A stretch of 52,779 bases of DNA from Pseudomonas sp. (GTDB lineage: Bacteria > Pseudomonadota > Gammaproteobacteria > Pseudomonadales > Pseudomonadaceae): the NCBI RefSeq assembly GCF_028293835.1, contig NZ_JAQGNX010000012.1, positions 1-52,779 of the forward strand, written 5' to 3'. The notes under the pieces were generated by a model. It saw only the letters and a list, made by a program, of their open reading frames with translations, ran no database searches and was not told where the DNA came from. Each line of letters opens with the position of its first letter. The first letter of the stretch is position 1. Positions 26,107-35,197 of the stretch are shown here, in pieces. The position numbers and the translations under genes were made by a program.

Positions 26107-26144
26107 GCAGCCGAACGTAACGGCCTGGCAGTGAGTTCGGCTGC
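26107..26144 (-). promoter_or_regulatory. Intercistronic hairpin between toxin subunit B and the third gene
   Basis: GCAGCCGAAC and GTTCGGCTGC form a perfect 10 bp stem with an 18-nt loop. There is no T-run, so it more likely protects the upstream message or lowers downstream expression than terminates fully. Confidence 0.6.
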
Positions 26145-26177
26145 TATTGATCATCGTCGAGAGTATTGCCGTGCGGC

Positions 26178-27182
26178 TTAGCCAATAAGCTTCACGTAAA
26201 CGGTTAGTTTGTCCAGGCCCGCAAAAAATTCAGCGGCACCGTCGTCTTCGTCTGTTAATTGTTTAGTGATTACCGCCAGGAAAGAACGGAATGATGTGAC
26301 CACTTTTTTGAATTCCATGGCCAGCTCTAATTGCTGATCGTTTAGATCGTGAATGGCATTAAGATAAAGTACGCGTTGCGCAACCAACGAGTTGCTTTGC
26401 TCCAGCGCAGCTACTTCAGTGGTTTTAGCCTCGATTCGCTCACGAACTATGTTCCTGGCTGCAATCAGAGAAAGATAGTTGAGGGCCGCGTTGGCGTCCT
26501 CCAGCGTTTTTCTCATTTGCTCAAGGGCCAAGGCTATCAGTGCCGCTTGAGGCGGTAGCAGTCCCATGGAGATAATTTTTTCACCGGTAAGGGTTAAGTC
26601 CTGGGCCGTGTTGATCAAGCCTGTTCCCTCAAGCGCTTCAATGGCGTCGGTCAAGACTTTGCGCTGGTCGGTCAGTGTGTCTGCGTCTTGCTTGAGGTTG
26701 TCAATGCGCTCAACGAATGTAGCGGTATCTTTTTCCAGGCCAATCAGATACGACTTTGTACCAGACGTGTTCAAGGCGTTGTCGATAGCATCCAACGCTT
26801 TTGCTAACTTGCTGTACTCAACGCCCATAAAATTAACCTGGCGAGTCTGCAGTTTTTTTAGTGATACGTTAATCTCCTCCAGGAACACCGGGTCGGTGGA
26901 TCCAACCGACGCGTTGTTCAACGCATTGAATTTTTTGACGGCCGTAGTGAATTCAATGCTGACAGCACGGCAGACTTTGTTCAGGGTCGCACGGCTGTTG
27001 ACTGCATTGGAATACCATCTGCGGCAGCTGGCGTGTAGATCCGGCAGGTACTGAGTTTTGCTGAAGGCAACATCAGCGACGGACCACGCCTTTAGCATGG
27101 CGGTTAAGCTGCTGTTTATAACGTCCAGATCAGGGGTTGTAAGTTCTAAGGCTTGGGGGGTGACGGTCTTCATAGTAGTCAT
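26178..27182 (-). CDS. Alpha-xenorhabdolysin-family binary toxin subunit B (XaxB/YaxB-like)
   Basis: 334 residues from ATG 27182 (MTTMKTVTPQALEL); codons further upstream to 27281 overlap the A-subunit gene. A second ATG three codons later is also possible, and neither has a good Shine-Dalgarno. The protein is nearly all helical with long coiled-coil stretches (LEKDTATFVERIDNLKQDADTLTDQRKVLTDAIEAL and others) and an amphipathic hydrophobic stretch GEKIISMGLLPPQAALIALALEQM, as expected for the B component of XaxAB/YaxAB pores. It follows the A gene by 28 nt, matching the conserved A-B gene order. The B subunit cooperates with A to build the alpha-helical pore in host membranes. Confidence 0.8.
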   Translation of the reverse strand: MTTMKTVTPQALELTTPDLDVINSSLTAMLKAWSVADVAFSKTQYLPDLHASCRRWYSNAVNSRATLNKVCRAVSIEFTTAVKKFNALNNASVGSTDPVFLEEINVSLKKLQTRQVNFMGVEYSKLAKALDAIDNALNTSGTKSYLIGLEKDTATFVERIDNLKQDADTLTDQRKVLTDAIEALEGTGLINTAQDLTLTGEKIISMGLLPPQAALIALALEQMRKTLEDANAALNYLSLIAARNIVRERIEAKTTEVAALEQSNSLVAQRVLYLNAIHDLNDQQLELAMEFKKVVTSFRSFLAVITKQLTDEDDGAAEFFAGLDKLTVYVKLIG

Positions 27183-27210
27183 GGTGGTGGATTCGCTAAT
27201 TAGTATGGGT

Positions 27211-28431
27211 TTAAGGTTGGTAAATCTGGTTGAACTCGGTATCGGCATCAATGAAAACTTGCTGCAAATCCTCAACGTCATTGCTCATCTGCTTCCAGGG
27301 TTCCACAACTAAGGCGAACTCGATGGAAAACATAATTGCACTCATGCCATCAGTAATTTCTTCAGTCGCTTCTTTTGAGCTCTGCGCGTATAGCGTGATC
27401 GAATCCCACACAGACACTAGGTTTTTAGTGGCTTTATCAGCGCTAAAGATCAGCGTGTCGAGGTTCTGCAGGTCCAGCTTGATTTGGGCAAGTCGTCCAA
27501 GTGTTTGTTCCTGGGCTTCCAGAAGCGAGATATCTGCTTGTTGCAAGTCGCTTAGGGCATTCCGTTCTTTACGGATTTTTTCTGCCTCGACGCCGATGTA
27601 AATAGCCATTCCCAAGCCAAAAAGATTCAACCCGGCAGCGGCACTCAATGATTTTTCTACGGCTGATTTGTATTCCCTTGTTTTTTCATCAATCGCCACC
27701 GCTCGCTCTGCGATCTTATCGGTTAAAGCCTTAACTTTAGCATTCAGTGAGGGGGCCTCAACGGCGGCCAGTCGGGTACTGATTTGTTGTTGTACATTGT
27801 TAGCAAGGTCGTTTGCAAAACTGCTTAATGCATCATTAATCGCCTGCGCCTTGCGATGTTGAGCCGTTACACCTCTCAGCATGATCGAGATACATTCGCC
27901 GAACGTCGCTGCTATCTGGAGGTCCTCGGCGTCTAGCGTGAGATCGGGGAAGGCGGTGCCCATCGTTATCTTCGCAGCCGCCAAATCGGCATAGCTTCTA
28001 ATGCCCAGACCTTTCAAGATGTTAGCGGCTTTGATTTCCCCAATAATACGGTCCATGGCGTTGCCATAAATGATCATCTTCGCGCCAAACAGTTTCAGCT
28101 CTGTGGTGACGAGTTTGATGTCGCGGTAAATCCTGTCCCACCGCTTGGCGTGGTTATGGATGATAATAAAACTTCCCCGGAAATCTTCAGGCTTGTTACC
28201 AATGCCTGCGTCAACGTTAAAGTTGAGATAGGCTTTTACATCTACCATAGACGTAGGCAACCTTATCGCCTTGTAGGCATACTTGCGAATAGCCACGATC
28301 TGCGATTGGGTTAAGATGATGCCTTGTGCACGGTTGCTTTCCGGGTGTTTCCCTGACGACATTGTGATGAAAGTTTCATAGGCGCCGATGGCGTTATCGG
28401 TGATTATATTGCCAGTAGGTGTGTCAGTCAT
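27211..28431 (-). CDS. Alpha-xenorhabdolysin-family binary toxin subunit A (XaxA/YaxA-like)
   Basis: 406 residues from ATG 28431, the usual length for XaxA. It is helical with a conserved-looking N-terminal block (LTQSQIVAIRKYAYKAIRLPTSMVDVKAYL), long coiled coils, and one hydrophobic segment at about residues 262-283 (LSAAAGLNLFGLGMAIYIGVEA) that corresponds to the membrane-inserting head of ClyA-type toxins. No signal peptide is visible, normal for this family. The A and B genes adjoin with a 28-nt spacer. Xenorhabdus and Yersinia homologues lyse insect and mammalian cells. The three genes sit between speC and the piu block where P. aeruginosa has other small genes, suggesting an accessory insertion. 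Confidence 0.82.
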   Translation of the reverse strand: MTDTPTGNIITDNAIGAYETFITMSSGKHPESNRAQGIILTQSQIVAIRKYAYKAIRLPTSMVDVKAYLNFNVDAGIGNKPEDFRGSFIIIHNHAKRWDRIYRDIKLVTTELKLFGAKMIIYGNAMDRIIGEIKAANILKGLGIRSYADLAAAKITMGTAFPDLTLDAEDLQIAATFGECISIMLRGVTAQHRKAQAINDALSSFANDLANNVQQQISTRLAAVEAPSLNAKVKALTDKIAERAVAIDEKTREYKSAVEKSLSAAAGLNLFGLGMAIYIGVEAEKIRKERNALSDLQQADISLLEAQEQTLGRLAQIKLDLQNLDTLIFSADKATKNLVSVWDSITLYAQSSKEATEEITDGMSAIMFSIEFALVVEPWKQMSNDVEDLQQVFIDADTEFNQIYQP

Positions 28432-28680
28432 AATATTCAATCCGTTGCTTAGTTATTAACGCCTTCCTGGCGTGAAAATAATCTTTAAGTGCAATACAGC
28501 TGGTTATGCACTTGCTTGCAGGCTAGAGGATTTAAGTTTGGGGTGTCAAAAGTGAAAGGCGGGCGTAGGCTGTAGGAAAATGCGTAAATCAGGTAGGGCT
28601 TTGCCGATGGCGGCGTCGTGTGCTGGACGTTGTCAAAAATAGAATATGTATCTGCTTATTAATCCGTCGTTCAGGTATCG
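28432..28680. other. AT-rich region upstream of the toxin operon
   Basis: About 250 bp between the toxin A start and the end of the Sel1-repeat gene. It should hold the toxin promoter. The only structure I could pick out is a small ACGCC-TTCCT-GGCGT hairpin near 28460-28474, in what would be the leader. No direct repeats or attachment site were recognised at the island edges. Confidence 0.45.
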
Positions 28681-29490
28681 CTACGAAGCATTGACGTCAG
28701 GGACGGTTTCAATCAATGCCTGGGCAACCCGATCAGACTCGCTACCCAGCTCCGCAGCTCGTCGGTGGTAGCAAGATGCTTTGGCGCGTATTTCAGGATG
28801 TTTGGCGTATAGAAGATGCGTTCGGCTGACGCGCAGAAAATTCAGGTTTCCACTCATTAATGCGCGATCCAACCACGTCAACGCGTCAGGAATAAGGTGT
28901 TGTTCAGCTAGAACTGCCGCATAGCTAAACTGCCCTCGAAAGTCGCCGGCTTCTGCGGAGCGCCGGTACCACTCATGTGCCGCTGGGATGTCGACGGCAC
29001 AGTAGCGTCCCTCTTCCAGATAGCGCCCCAGCAAGTTCATGGACTTTGCGTGGCCCATATGAGCGGCTTTGCGGTAGCACTCAAGCGCTTGAGTCTGGTC
29101 TTGGGCTACGCCTCGGCCGGTCGCCAACAAGTTTGCAATGTTGTACAGACCCCAATCCAGTCCTGCCTCGGCAGCCGTCTGATAATGAACAGCGGCACGT
29201 GCCAAATCCAGCTCACCACCCCAACCCTGCTCGTAACAGCGGCCGAGCATGTTGTGCGCCATGACATGGCCGTTTCTGGCCGCGATCTGGAACCAGACCA
29301 CCGCCAGTGCCGGGTCCTTCTGAATGCCGGTGCCGTCCAGCAGAAGTTGTCCAAGCAACGCCTGGGCATCAACTAAACGCGCTTTGGCCGCACTGAGTAT
29401 CGCCTGGGCCGCACGTGAGGGGTTATCTGCCAGCATGGACCTGAGCTGCTCGCCATTGAGGGTTTCTGTTCGTCGCAGTGCATAGGTCAC
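28681..29490 (-). CDS. Sel1-repeat (TPR-like) protein of the piu block
   Basis: 269 residues. GTG 29490 is preferred because GAGGTG lies 9 nt upstream and the frame starts 4 nt after the piuC stop; a TTG at 29505 would overlap piuC. It is built of about five Sel1-like repeats with the (A)xxxLGxxYxxGxGxxxDxxxAxxxYxxAAxxG pattern, for example LLGQLLLDGTGIQKDPALAVVWFQIAARNGH and ANLLATGRGVAQDQTQALECYRKAAHMGH. Such solenoids mediate protein contacts. The order Sel1 protein, piuC, piuA is the same as PA4516, PA4515, PA4514, so it is probably co-induced by iron starvation. Exact role unknown. Confidence 0.85.
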   Translation of the reverse strand: MTYALRRTETLNGEQLRSMLADNPSRAAQAILSAAKARLVDAQALLGQLLLDGTGIQKDPALAVVWFQIAARNGHVMAHNMLGRCYEQGWGGELDLARAAVHYQTAAEAGLDWGLYNIANLLATGRGVAQDQTQALECYRKAAHMGHAKSMNLLGRYLEEGRYCAVDIPAAHEWYRRSAEAGDFRGQFSYAAVLAEQHLIPDALTWLDRALMSGNLNFLRVSRTHLLYAKHPEIRAKASCYHRRAAELGSESDRVAQALIETVPDVNAS

Positions 29491-29494
29491 AGGA

Positions 29495-30175
29495 TTACAC
29501 CTCAACCCAGCGGCGCAACAGGTTGTGATAAGTGCCCGTCAATTGGATCAGCGAAGGATGGTCGGGCAGGTCTTGAGTCAGCTGTTGCAACGCGGCGTCC
29601 ATTTCAAACAAAAGGGCGCGCTGGCTGTCTTCGCGAACAAGGCTCTGAGTCCAGAAAAATGAGGCATAGCGAGCGCCGCGTGTAACGGCATTGACTTTAT
29701 GCAGGCTGGTGCTCGGATACAGCAACAGGTCACCCGCTGGTAATTTGATGCTCCGGGTGCCGAACGTGTCTTGTATCTCCAACTCGCCCCCGTCGTATTC
29801 GTCGGGGTCACTGAAAAACAGGGTCGACGACAAATCGGTGCGCACCCGTTCCGGACTGTTCCTGGCCTGACGAACCGCGTTGTCGATATGAAAATCGAAG
29901 CTGCCGCCAGCGGTGTAGCAGTTAAGCAGCGGCGGGAAGATTTTGCGCGGCAGGGCCGCCGACATGAACAGCGGGTTGGCCCACAGCCGCTCGATCAGAG
30001 CCGCTCCTACTTCCACTGCCAAGGAGTGGCCTTCAGGCAGTTGCAGGTTATGTTTGGCTTTCGCCGACTGAAACCCAGCGGTAATTTTGCCATCCGCCCA
30101 GTCCGCTTGTTCCAGCGCCGCACGGATACGCACGACCTCGTCGCGGGAAAATATTCCGGGGATATGTAGGAGCAT
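29495..30175 (-). CDS. piuC: PKHD-type hydroxylase PiuC (Fe(II)/2-oxoglutarate dioxygenase)
   Basis: 226 residues from ATG 30175 (AGGA upstream), the expected length for PiuC/YbiX. Iron ligands are His96 and Asp98 (FDFHIDNAV) and His159 (SLHKV), and the 2-oxoglutarate Arg is Arg169 (GARYASFFW). These proteins are co-regulated with catecholate-type TonB receptors and are thought to modify a siderophore or its uptake system; the true substrate is not established. It is divergent from piuA with Fur boxes in the shared promoter. A TTG or GTG start further upstream is unlikely. Confidence 0.93.
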   Translation of the reverse strand: MLLHIPGIFSRDEVVRIRAALEQADWADGKITAGFQSAKAKHNLQLPEGHSLAVEVGAALIERLWANPLFMSAALPRKIFPPLLNCYTAGGSFDFHIDNAVRQARNSPERVRTDLSSTLFFSDPDEYDGGELEIQDTFGTRSIKLPAGDLLLYPSTSLHKVNAVTRGARYASFFWTQSLVREDSQRALLFEMDAALQQLTQDLPDHPSLIQLTGTYHNLLRRWVEV

Positions 30176-30203
30176 TCGGATGTTCCTGTGAGAACAAATC
30201 ACG

Positions 30204-30222
30204 GATGATAGTAATTCTCATC
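30204..30222. promoter_or_regulatory. Fur box 1 (piuC side of the divergent promoter)
   Basis: GATGATAGTAATTCTCATC matches about 13 of 19 positions of the Fur consensus GATAATGATAATCATTATC. It lies 29 bp upstream of the piuC start, consistent with iron repression of piuC and its downstream gene. Confidence 0.65.
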
Positions 30223-30281
30223 AGATGTGTAAACCGGTTTCTGGGTAGTGATAAATTCATCTAAAGAACCTACACACGATT

Positions 30282-30300
30282 TCGAATGTCAATCATTCGC
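30282..30300. promoter_or_regulatory. Fur box 2 (piuA side of the divergent promoter)
   Basis: TCGAATGTCAATCATTCGC matches about 12 of 19 positions of the Fur consensus, with the central AATG..AATCATT block intact. It lies about 67 bp upstream of the piuA start. Confidence 0.6.
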
Positions 30301-30366
30301 AATTGCGATAAAGAATTATTTCATCTATATTCCGCGACCTTAGTTCTTTGGGGAAGGAATCCACCC

Positions 30367-32661
30367 ATGTCGCGACACCACGTTCAGCCCTCGGCTCAGT
30401 CACCGCGTCTAGTTGCCTCTGCGATTGGCGTTGCCATTTCTGCGTTCTCTGCCTCGCAACTAGCACAGGCCGCTGAAGGTACTAACGACGCGCCTCGCGG
30501 CACTGCGATATCTCTTGATGCCACGAGTATTACCGGGGAAAGCCAAGCGCAAACCTCTTATCAGGTAGAGAAAGCTTCTTCGTCGAAATACACCGCGCCG
30601 CTGGTTGATACACCGCGCTCGGTGACCGTGATACCGCAGCAAGTTCTCAAGGATACGGGGGCCACTTCGTTGCAGGATGCATTGCGCACCGTGCCGGGAA
30701 TTACCTTTGGTGCCGGCGAGGGCGGCAACCCCCAGGGTGATCGGCCATTCATTCGCGGCTTCGACGCCCAAAGCGATACCTACCTGGATGGGGTACGTGA
30801 CACCGGATCGCAATCGAGGGAAATCTTCGACATCGAATCGATTGAAGTCAGTAAAGGCCCGAACTCCGCATTTGGTGGTCGTGGTTCCGCGGGTGGTAGC
30901 TTGAATATCGTCAGCAAAGCACCGCAAGAAAACGACTTTCTGAACGGTGGTTTCACCTATGGCTCCGACCAGACTCGACGCTACACGCTGGACGTAAACC
31001 GCAAGTTTACCGACACCGCAGCGTTCCGTTTGAACCTCATGAGCCACGAGCAGAACGTGGCCGGTCGTGACACGATCAACTACGACCGCTGGGGCGTGGC
31101 GCCGTCGGTAACCTTCGGCCTGGGCACACCGACACGGGTCAATGTCAATTACTACCATTTGGAAAGTAATGACCTGCCGGACTCTGGCATTCCGTACGGT
31201 TACAGTTCTGCCTCGGCCACCGCTGCCCACGTGCACGATAAGCCCAACGATGGTGGCGACAGCAATAACTTCTACGGATTGAAGGACCGAGACTTCCGCA
31301 AGACCCGCGCCGACATCAGTACCTTCTCCATCGAGCACGACATCAACGACCAGATGACCCTGAAGAATACGTTGCGCCACGGCAGTACCAGTCAGGATTA
31401 CGTCGTTACACAGCCGGACGATAGCCAGCACAACGTAAACCAATACGGCACCGTGTGGCGCCGTGCCAACACCCGCGTCAGCAGCACAGAAACCACCACT
31501 AACCAGACGGATTTATTTGGCGAGTTTCGCGCGTTCGGTTTGAAAAACAACTATTCGACCGGCCTGGAGATCACCCGTGAAGAAAGTACCGTCACCGGCT
31601 ATACGGTTACTCCGAACGCCAACCCTGCCGGGGGTGGTTGCCGTCCGGGTGTAGTTGCCAGTGGCACCTGCACCTCGTTAAGTAACCCCACTCCTGGCGA
31701 CGACTTCACCGGCACTGTAGTGCGCAACTACGCAGGTACTAACACGGTGGGCAACACGCGCGCGTTGTATGCGTTCGATACGATTGAGCTGGATCCAAAA
31801 TGGTTGCTCAACGTAGGACTGCGTTACGACTCCTTCGACACCAAGGCGAAGAACACCACCGCCGGCAAGACCAGTAACGACAGTAACTTCTGGAACTGGC
31901 AGGCTGGCCTGGTGTGGAAACCGGTCGAGAACGGCAGCATTTATGTGTCGTATGCCACTTCGGCAACACCGCCTGGCGCTTCGCTCAACGAGGGCAGTGA
32001 TGGCAATCCGCTGACGGCTGGAAATAGCACGTTCCAAAGTGATCTGGAACCAGAAACCACCAAGAATTATGAGTTGGGTACCAAGTGGGACGTATTTCAT
32101 GATCGCCTGTCGCTAACCGCGGCGGTTTTCCGTACCGAGAAACAAAACACCCGGGTGCTGGTGCAGACCAACACGTACGAAAACGCCGGTGAATCTCGGG
32201 TTGATGGTGTGGAACTGTCAGCCAGCGGCAAGATCACCGAGAAGTGGCAGGTTTTCGCAGGCTATAGCTACTTGAAAAGCGAGCTGGTTGATGCGGGTCT
32301 GACCGGCCGTAACGGCGCGGTTACCGTGGGTGGTATTTCGGCTGCGGGAAACGAAATGCCAAACACGCCAAAAAACAGTGGCAGCCTGTGGACCACGTAT
32401 GAAGTGATGCCAAAACTCACGGTGGGCGGAGGCGCGTTTTATGTCGGTGATGTTTATGGCGATGCCGGTAATACCGTATATGTACCGTCCTACACGCGGT
32501 ATGACGCCATGGCCAGCTACAAGCTGACCAAGAACGTTGATCTGCAACTCAATCTGCAAAACCTCACCGACAAAACCTATTACGACAAAAGCTATGCCGC
32601 GCACTTTGCTACCCAGGCAGCAGGTCGCACGGCGCTGATGGGGGTCAACTTCCACTTTTAA
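30367..32661 (+). CDS. piuA: TonB-dependent (catecholate-type) siderophore receptor PiuA
   Basis: 764 residues from ATG 30367; in-frame sequence before it is not signal-like. The signal peptide ends near ASQLAQA (about residue 36). The plug domain includes VDTPRSVTVIPQQVLKDTGATSLQDALRTVPGITFGAGEGGNPQGDRPFIRGFDAQSDTYLDGVRD and the IESIEVSKGPNSAFGGRGSAGGSLNIVSK motif. A 22-stranded barrel follows, ending in the terminal aromatic motif GVNFHF. It imports ferric siderophores across the outer membrane with TonB energy. In P. aeruginosa PiuA is also an entry route for siderophore-cephalosporins. Fur boxes upstream and neighbouring piuC and piuB support the name. Confidence 0.92.
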   Translation: MSRHHVQPSAQSPRLVASAIGVAISAFSASQLAQAAEGTNDAPRGTAISLDATSITGESQAQTSYQVEKASSSKYTAPLVDTPRSVTVIPQQVLKDTGATSLQDALRTVPGITFGAGEGGNPQGDRPFIRGFDAQSDTYLDGVRDTGSQSREIFDIESIEVSKGPNSAFGGRGSAGGSLNIVSKAPQENDFLNGGFTYGSDQTRRYTLDVNRKFTDTAAFRLNLMSHEQNVAGRDTINYDRWGVAPSVTFGLGTPTRVNVNYYHLESNDLPDSGIPYGYSSASATAAHVHDKPNDGGDSNNFYGLKDRDFRKTRADISTFSIEHDINDQMTLKNTLRHGSTSQDYVVTQPDDSQHNVNQYGTVWRRANTRVSSTETTTNQTDLFGEFRAFGLKNNYSTGLEITREESTVTGYTVTPNANPAGGGCRPGVVASGTCTSLSNPTPGDDFTGTVVRNYAGTNTVGNTRALYAFDTIELDPKWLLNVGLRYDSFDTKAKNTTAGKTSNDSNFWNWQAGLVWKPVENGSIYVSYATSATPPGASLNEGSDGNPLTAGNSTFQSDLEPETTKNYELGTKWDVFHDRLSLTAAVFRTEKQNTRVLVQTNTYENAGESRVDGVELSASGKITEKWQVFAGYSYLKSELVDAGLTGRNGAVTVGGISAAGNEMPNTPKNSGSLWTTYEVMPKLTVGGGAFYVGDVYGDAGNTVYVPSYTRYDAMASYKLTKNVDLQLNLQNLTDKTYYDKSYAAHFATQAAGRTALMGVNFHF

Positions 32662-32675
32662 CCCCATAAGTCTTA

Positions 32676-32708
32676 GAACCCCGCTCGGTCATCCGCGCGG
32701 GGTTTCTT
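32676..32708 (+). terminator. Intrinsic terminator between piuA and piuB
   Basis: AACCCCGC...GCGGGGTTTCTTC forms an 8 bp GC-rich stem with a T-rich tail, starting about 15 nt after the piuA stop. It is followed by a separate Fur-box-like sequence, so piuB probably has its own promoter. Confidence 0.8.
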
Positions 32709-32716
32709 CATCTGCG

Positions 32717-32735
32717 GATGAGAATATTTTCTATT
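32717..32735. promoter_or_regulatory. Fur-box-like sequence upstream of piuB
   Basis: GATGAGAATATTTTCTATT matches about 11 of 19 positions of the Fur consensus and has the inverted GAGAAT/ATTTTC core. It is 45 bp upstream of the GTG start of the reductase gene. Confidence 0.55.
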
Positions 32736-32780
32736 CAGGCCGCATAATGCGCCCTTGCTGATGGGATCGAGGTCATTAAG

Positions 32781-35153
32781 GTGTTGAAGAAAGCCCTGTT
32801 TCAAGTGCACTGGTTCCTCGGCATCAGCGCGGGTCTGGTGCTGGCGATCATGGGGATTACCGGAGCGATTACCTCGTTTCAGGATGAGCTTCTCGAGATT
32901 CTTAATCCCCACGCATTGCAGGTGGAACAACGTGCTGGCGGGGTTTTGCAGCCGGTCGAACTGGTGCAGAAACTCCAAGCCAGCACTGGCAACACAGTGT
33001 CCGCGCTGTGGCTCGATACTGTCGGTGATAAAGCCGCACGCGTATCGTTTACGCCGCCGCCGGGCCAACGCCGTGGGGAGTTGAAATACTTCGATCCCTA
33101 TACCGGGCTGATCATGAAAACCGAGTTGTTCGGAGAGTATTTTTTCCAGCTGGATTTGCAGATGCACCGTTATTTGGTGCTGGGAGAGTTCGGTAAACAG
33201 CTCACTGGCGCTTGTACGTTGATCCTGGTGTTTTTTTGTTTGTCCGGCCTGTATATGCGCTGGCCGCGTCAGTTGCTCAGTTGGCGGGTATGGCTGACGA
33301 TGGACTGGGCGAAAAAGGGTCGAGCGTTCAAGTGGGATCTGCACTCGATTTTCGGTACCTGGTGCCTGCTGTTTTATTTGGTCTCGGCCTTGACCGGTTT
33401 GATGTGGTCCTACGATTGGTACAGCAATGGCGTAAACCGATTGCTCGGTGATGCTCCTTCAGGCGAGATGCGCAAAGGCGGTCGCGGTGGCCGTGGCCAG
33501 CAGGCGCCAGAAGGCCCGTTGCCGACCGTGGATTACGTCAAAGTGTGGGACAGCATTCGGGCTGTTGCGGGCCCCGAGCTGGAAAGCTGGAACCTGCGTT
33601 TGCCGCCGGTTGCCGGCCAGCCCGCAACGGTTTTCTACCTGCTGCGTAACGCCGAACACCCACGGGCGCTAAACCAGATCACTCTTGACCCGGCGACGGG
33701 CGCTGTCAGCGGGCAGTCGCGTTATGCAGACAAGAGCCTGTCGGCCAAACTAGTCGTCAGTAATTACGCGCTGCATGTTGGCAGTTATTTTGGCATCGTC
33801 GGGCGCATCGTCATGTCGCTTGCAGCCTTGATGATGCCGCTGTTTTTCATCACCGGTTGGCTGCTGTATCTGGATCGGCGCCGTAAGAAGCGCCAGGTAG
33901 CAATCGCTCGTGGTGCGTTGGCATCGAATGTCGACACCGCTGCACCGGTCTGGTTGATCGGTTTTGCCAGCCAAAGCGGTTTCGCCGAGCAGATTGCGTG
34001 GAAGACTGCCGGGCAGTTGCAGTCCGCTGGATTGTCAGTGCGTGTGCAGCCATTGGCGCGGTTGACTGAGCTGGATTTGCAGCAGAGCCGTAACGCGCTG
34101 TTTGTCGTGAGTACCTTTGGTGACGGCGAGGCGCCAGACAGCGCCCGTGGTTTTGAACGCACCTTGCTGGGTCGATCATTGTCGCTACCTGACCTGAACT
34201 ACGCGGTATTGGCGCTGGGTGATCGGCAGTACCAACACTTCTGCGCCTTTGCCACACGCTTGCATGATTGGTTGGCAGCACACGGTGGCAGTTTGTTGTT
34301 TGCTCCCATTGAAGTCGACAGCGGCGACAACGGTGCATTGCAACAATGGCAACAGCGGCTTGATGGGTTGACGGGGAGCCAGTCGACCGCGGCGTGGCAA
34401 GCACCTGAGTTCGAGCGCTGGACCCTGAGTCAGCGTGAGTTATTAAACCCGGGAAGCGTCGGATCGAAGGTGTTCCTGTTGAGCCTGATGCCGCCCGCGA
34501 AGTGCGTCTGGGCAGCAGGCGATTTGCTGGAAGTTATGCCGAGCAACGGTGCAGTGCCACGTGAATACTCCATCGCCTCGATTCCGGCAGACGGCAGCTT
34601 GCAGTTGATCGTCAGACAAGAGATCCATCCGGACGGAAGCCTCGGGCTGGGCTCTGGTCTGTTGACGGAGCACGCCTTGTTGGGGTCATCCATCAGTGTG
34701 CGTCTGCGGCGAAACAGCAGTTTCCATTTGCCGAGTGAACCGGTGCCAATGATTTTGTTGGGCAACGGCACGGGTCTGGCCGGTTTGCGCAGTCTGCTCA
34801 AGGCGCGGATCGCTGAAGGGCAAACGCGCAACTGGCTGTTGTTTGGCGAACGCAACGTGGCCCACGATTTTTATTGCCGCGAAGAACTGCAAGGCTGGTT
34901 GGCGAACGGCGATCTGGCGCGACTGGATTTGGCGTTCTCCCGCGATCAGCCGGAGAAAATTTATGTGCAAGATCGGCTGCGAGAGTCAGCGGATGAATTG
35001 CGCAGGTGGCTGGCCGATGGCGCATCGATCTACATCTGCGGCAGCTTGCAAGGCATGGCGATGGGGGTCGAGGAAGTGCTGGTGGAATTGCTGGGCGCGG
35101 GCGAGGTTGAACAGTTGGTCGAGCAGGGGCGCTTTCGGCGGGAGGTGTATTGA
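32781..35153 (+). CDS. piuB: PepSY-domain flavoprotein reductase (PiuB-like ferric/siderophore reductase)
   Basis: 790 residues, GTG start behind GAGG. The N-terminal PepSY_TM part (residues 1-380) has membrane segments near 8-30, 145-165, 190-210 and 340-370 with conserved His (LQMHRY, WDLHS, LHVG). A flavodoxin-like FMN domain follows (about 395-530: GFASQSGFAEQIAW, VVSTFGDGEAPDSARGF, LALGDRQYQHFC). The C-terminal half is an FAD/NADPH ferredoxin-reductase module (PREYSIASIPADG, ILLGNGTGLAGLRSLL, YICGSLQGMAMGVEEVL). Such proteins pass electrons from NADPH to reduce ferric siderophores at the inner membrane. Position after piuA matches PA4513. Confidence 0.88.
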   Translation: MLKKALFQVHWFLGISAGLVLAIMGITGAITSFQDELLEILNPHALQVEQRAGGVLQPVELVQKLQASTGNTVSALWLDTVGDKAARVSFTPPPGQRRGELKYFDPYTGLIMKTELFGEYFFQLDLQMHRYLVLGEFGKQLTGACTLILVFFCLSGLYMRWPRQLLSWRVWLTMDWAKKGRAFKWDLHSIFGTWCLLFYLVSALTGLMWSYDWYSNGVNRLLGDAPSGEMRKGGRGGRGQQAPEGPLPTVDYVKVWDSIRAVAGPELESWNLRLPPVAGQPATVFYLLRNAEHPRALNQITLDPATGAVSGQSRYADKSLSAKLVVSNYALHVGSYFGIVGRIVMSLAALMMPLFFITGWLLYLDRRRKKRQVAIARGALASNVDTAAPVWLIGFASQSGFAEQIAWKTAGQLQSAGLSVRVQPLARLTELDLQQSRNALFVVSTFGDGEAPDSARGFERTLLGRSLSLPDLNYAVLALGDRQYQHFCAFATRLHDWLAAHGGSLLFAPIEVDSGDNGALQQWQQRLDGLTGSQSTAAWQAPEFERWTLSQRELLNPGSVGSKVFLLSLMPPAKCVWAAGDLLEVMPSNGAVPREYSIASIPADGSLQLIVRQEIHPDGSLGLGSGLLTEHALLGSSISVRLRRNSSFHLPSEPVPMILLGNGTGLAGLRSLLKARIAEGQTRNWLLFGERNVAHDFYCREELQGWLANGDLARLDLAFSRDQPEKIYVQDRLRESADELRRWLADGASIYICGSLQGMAMGVEEVLVELLGAGEVEQLVEQGRFRREVY

Positions 35154-35197
35154 GGCGTTCGCGTAAATCTGTAGGAGGCGGTGATGCAACGCAATTC

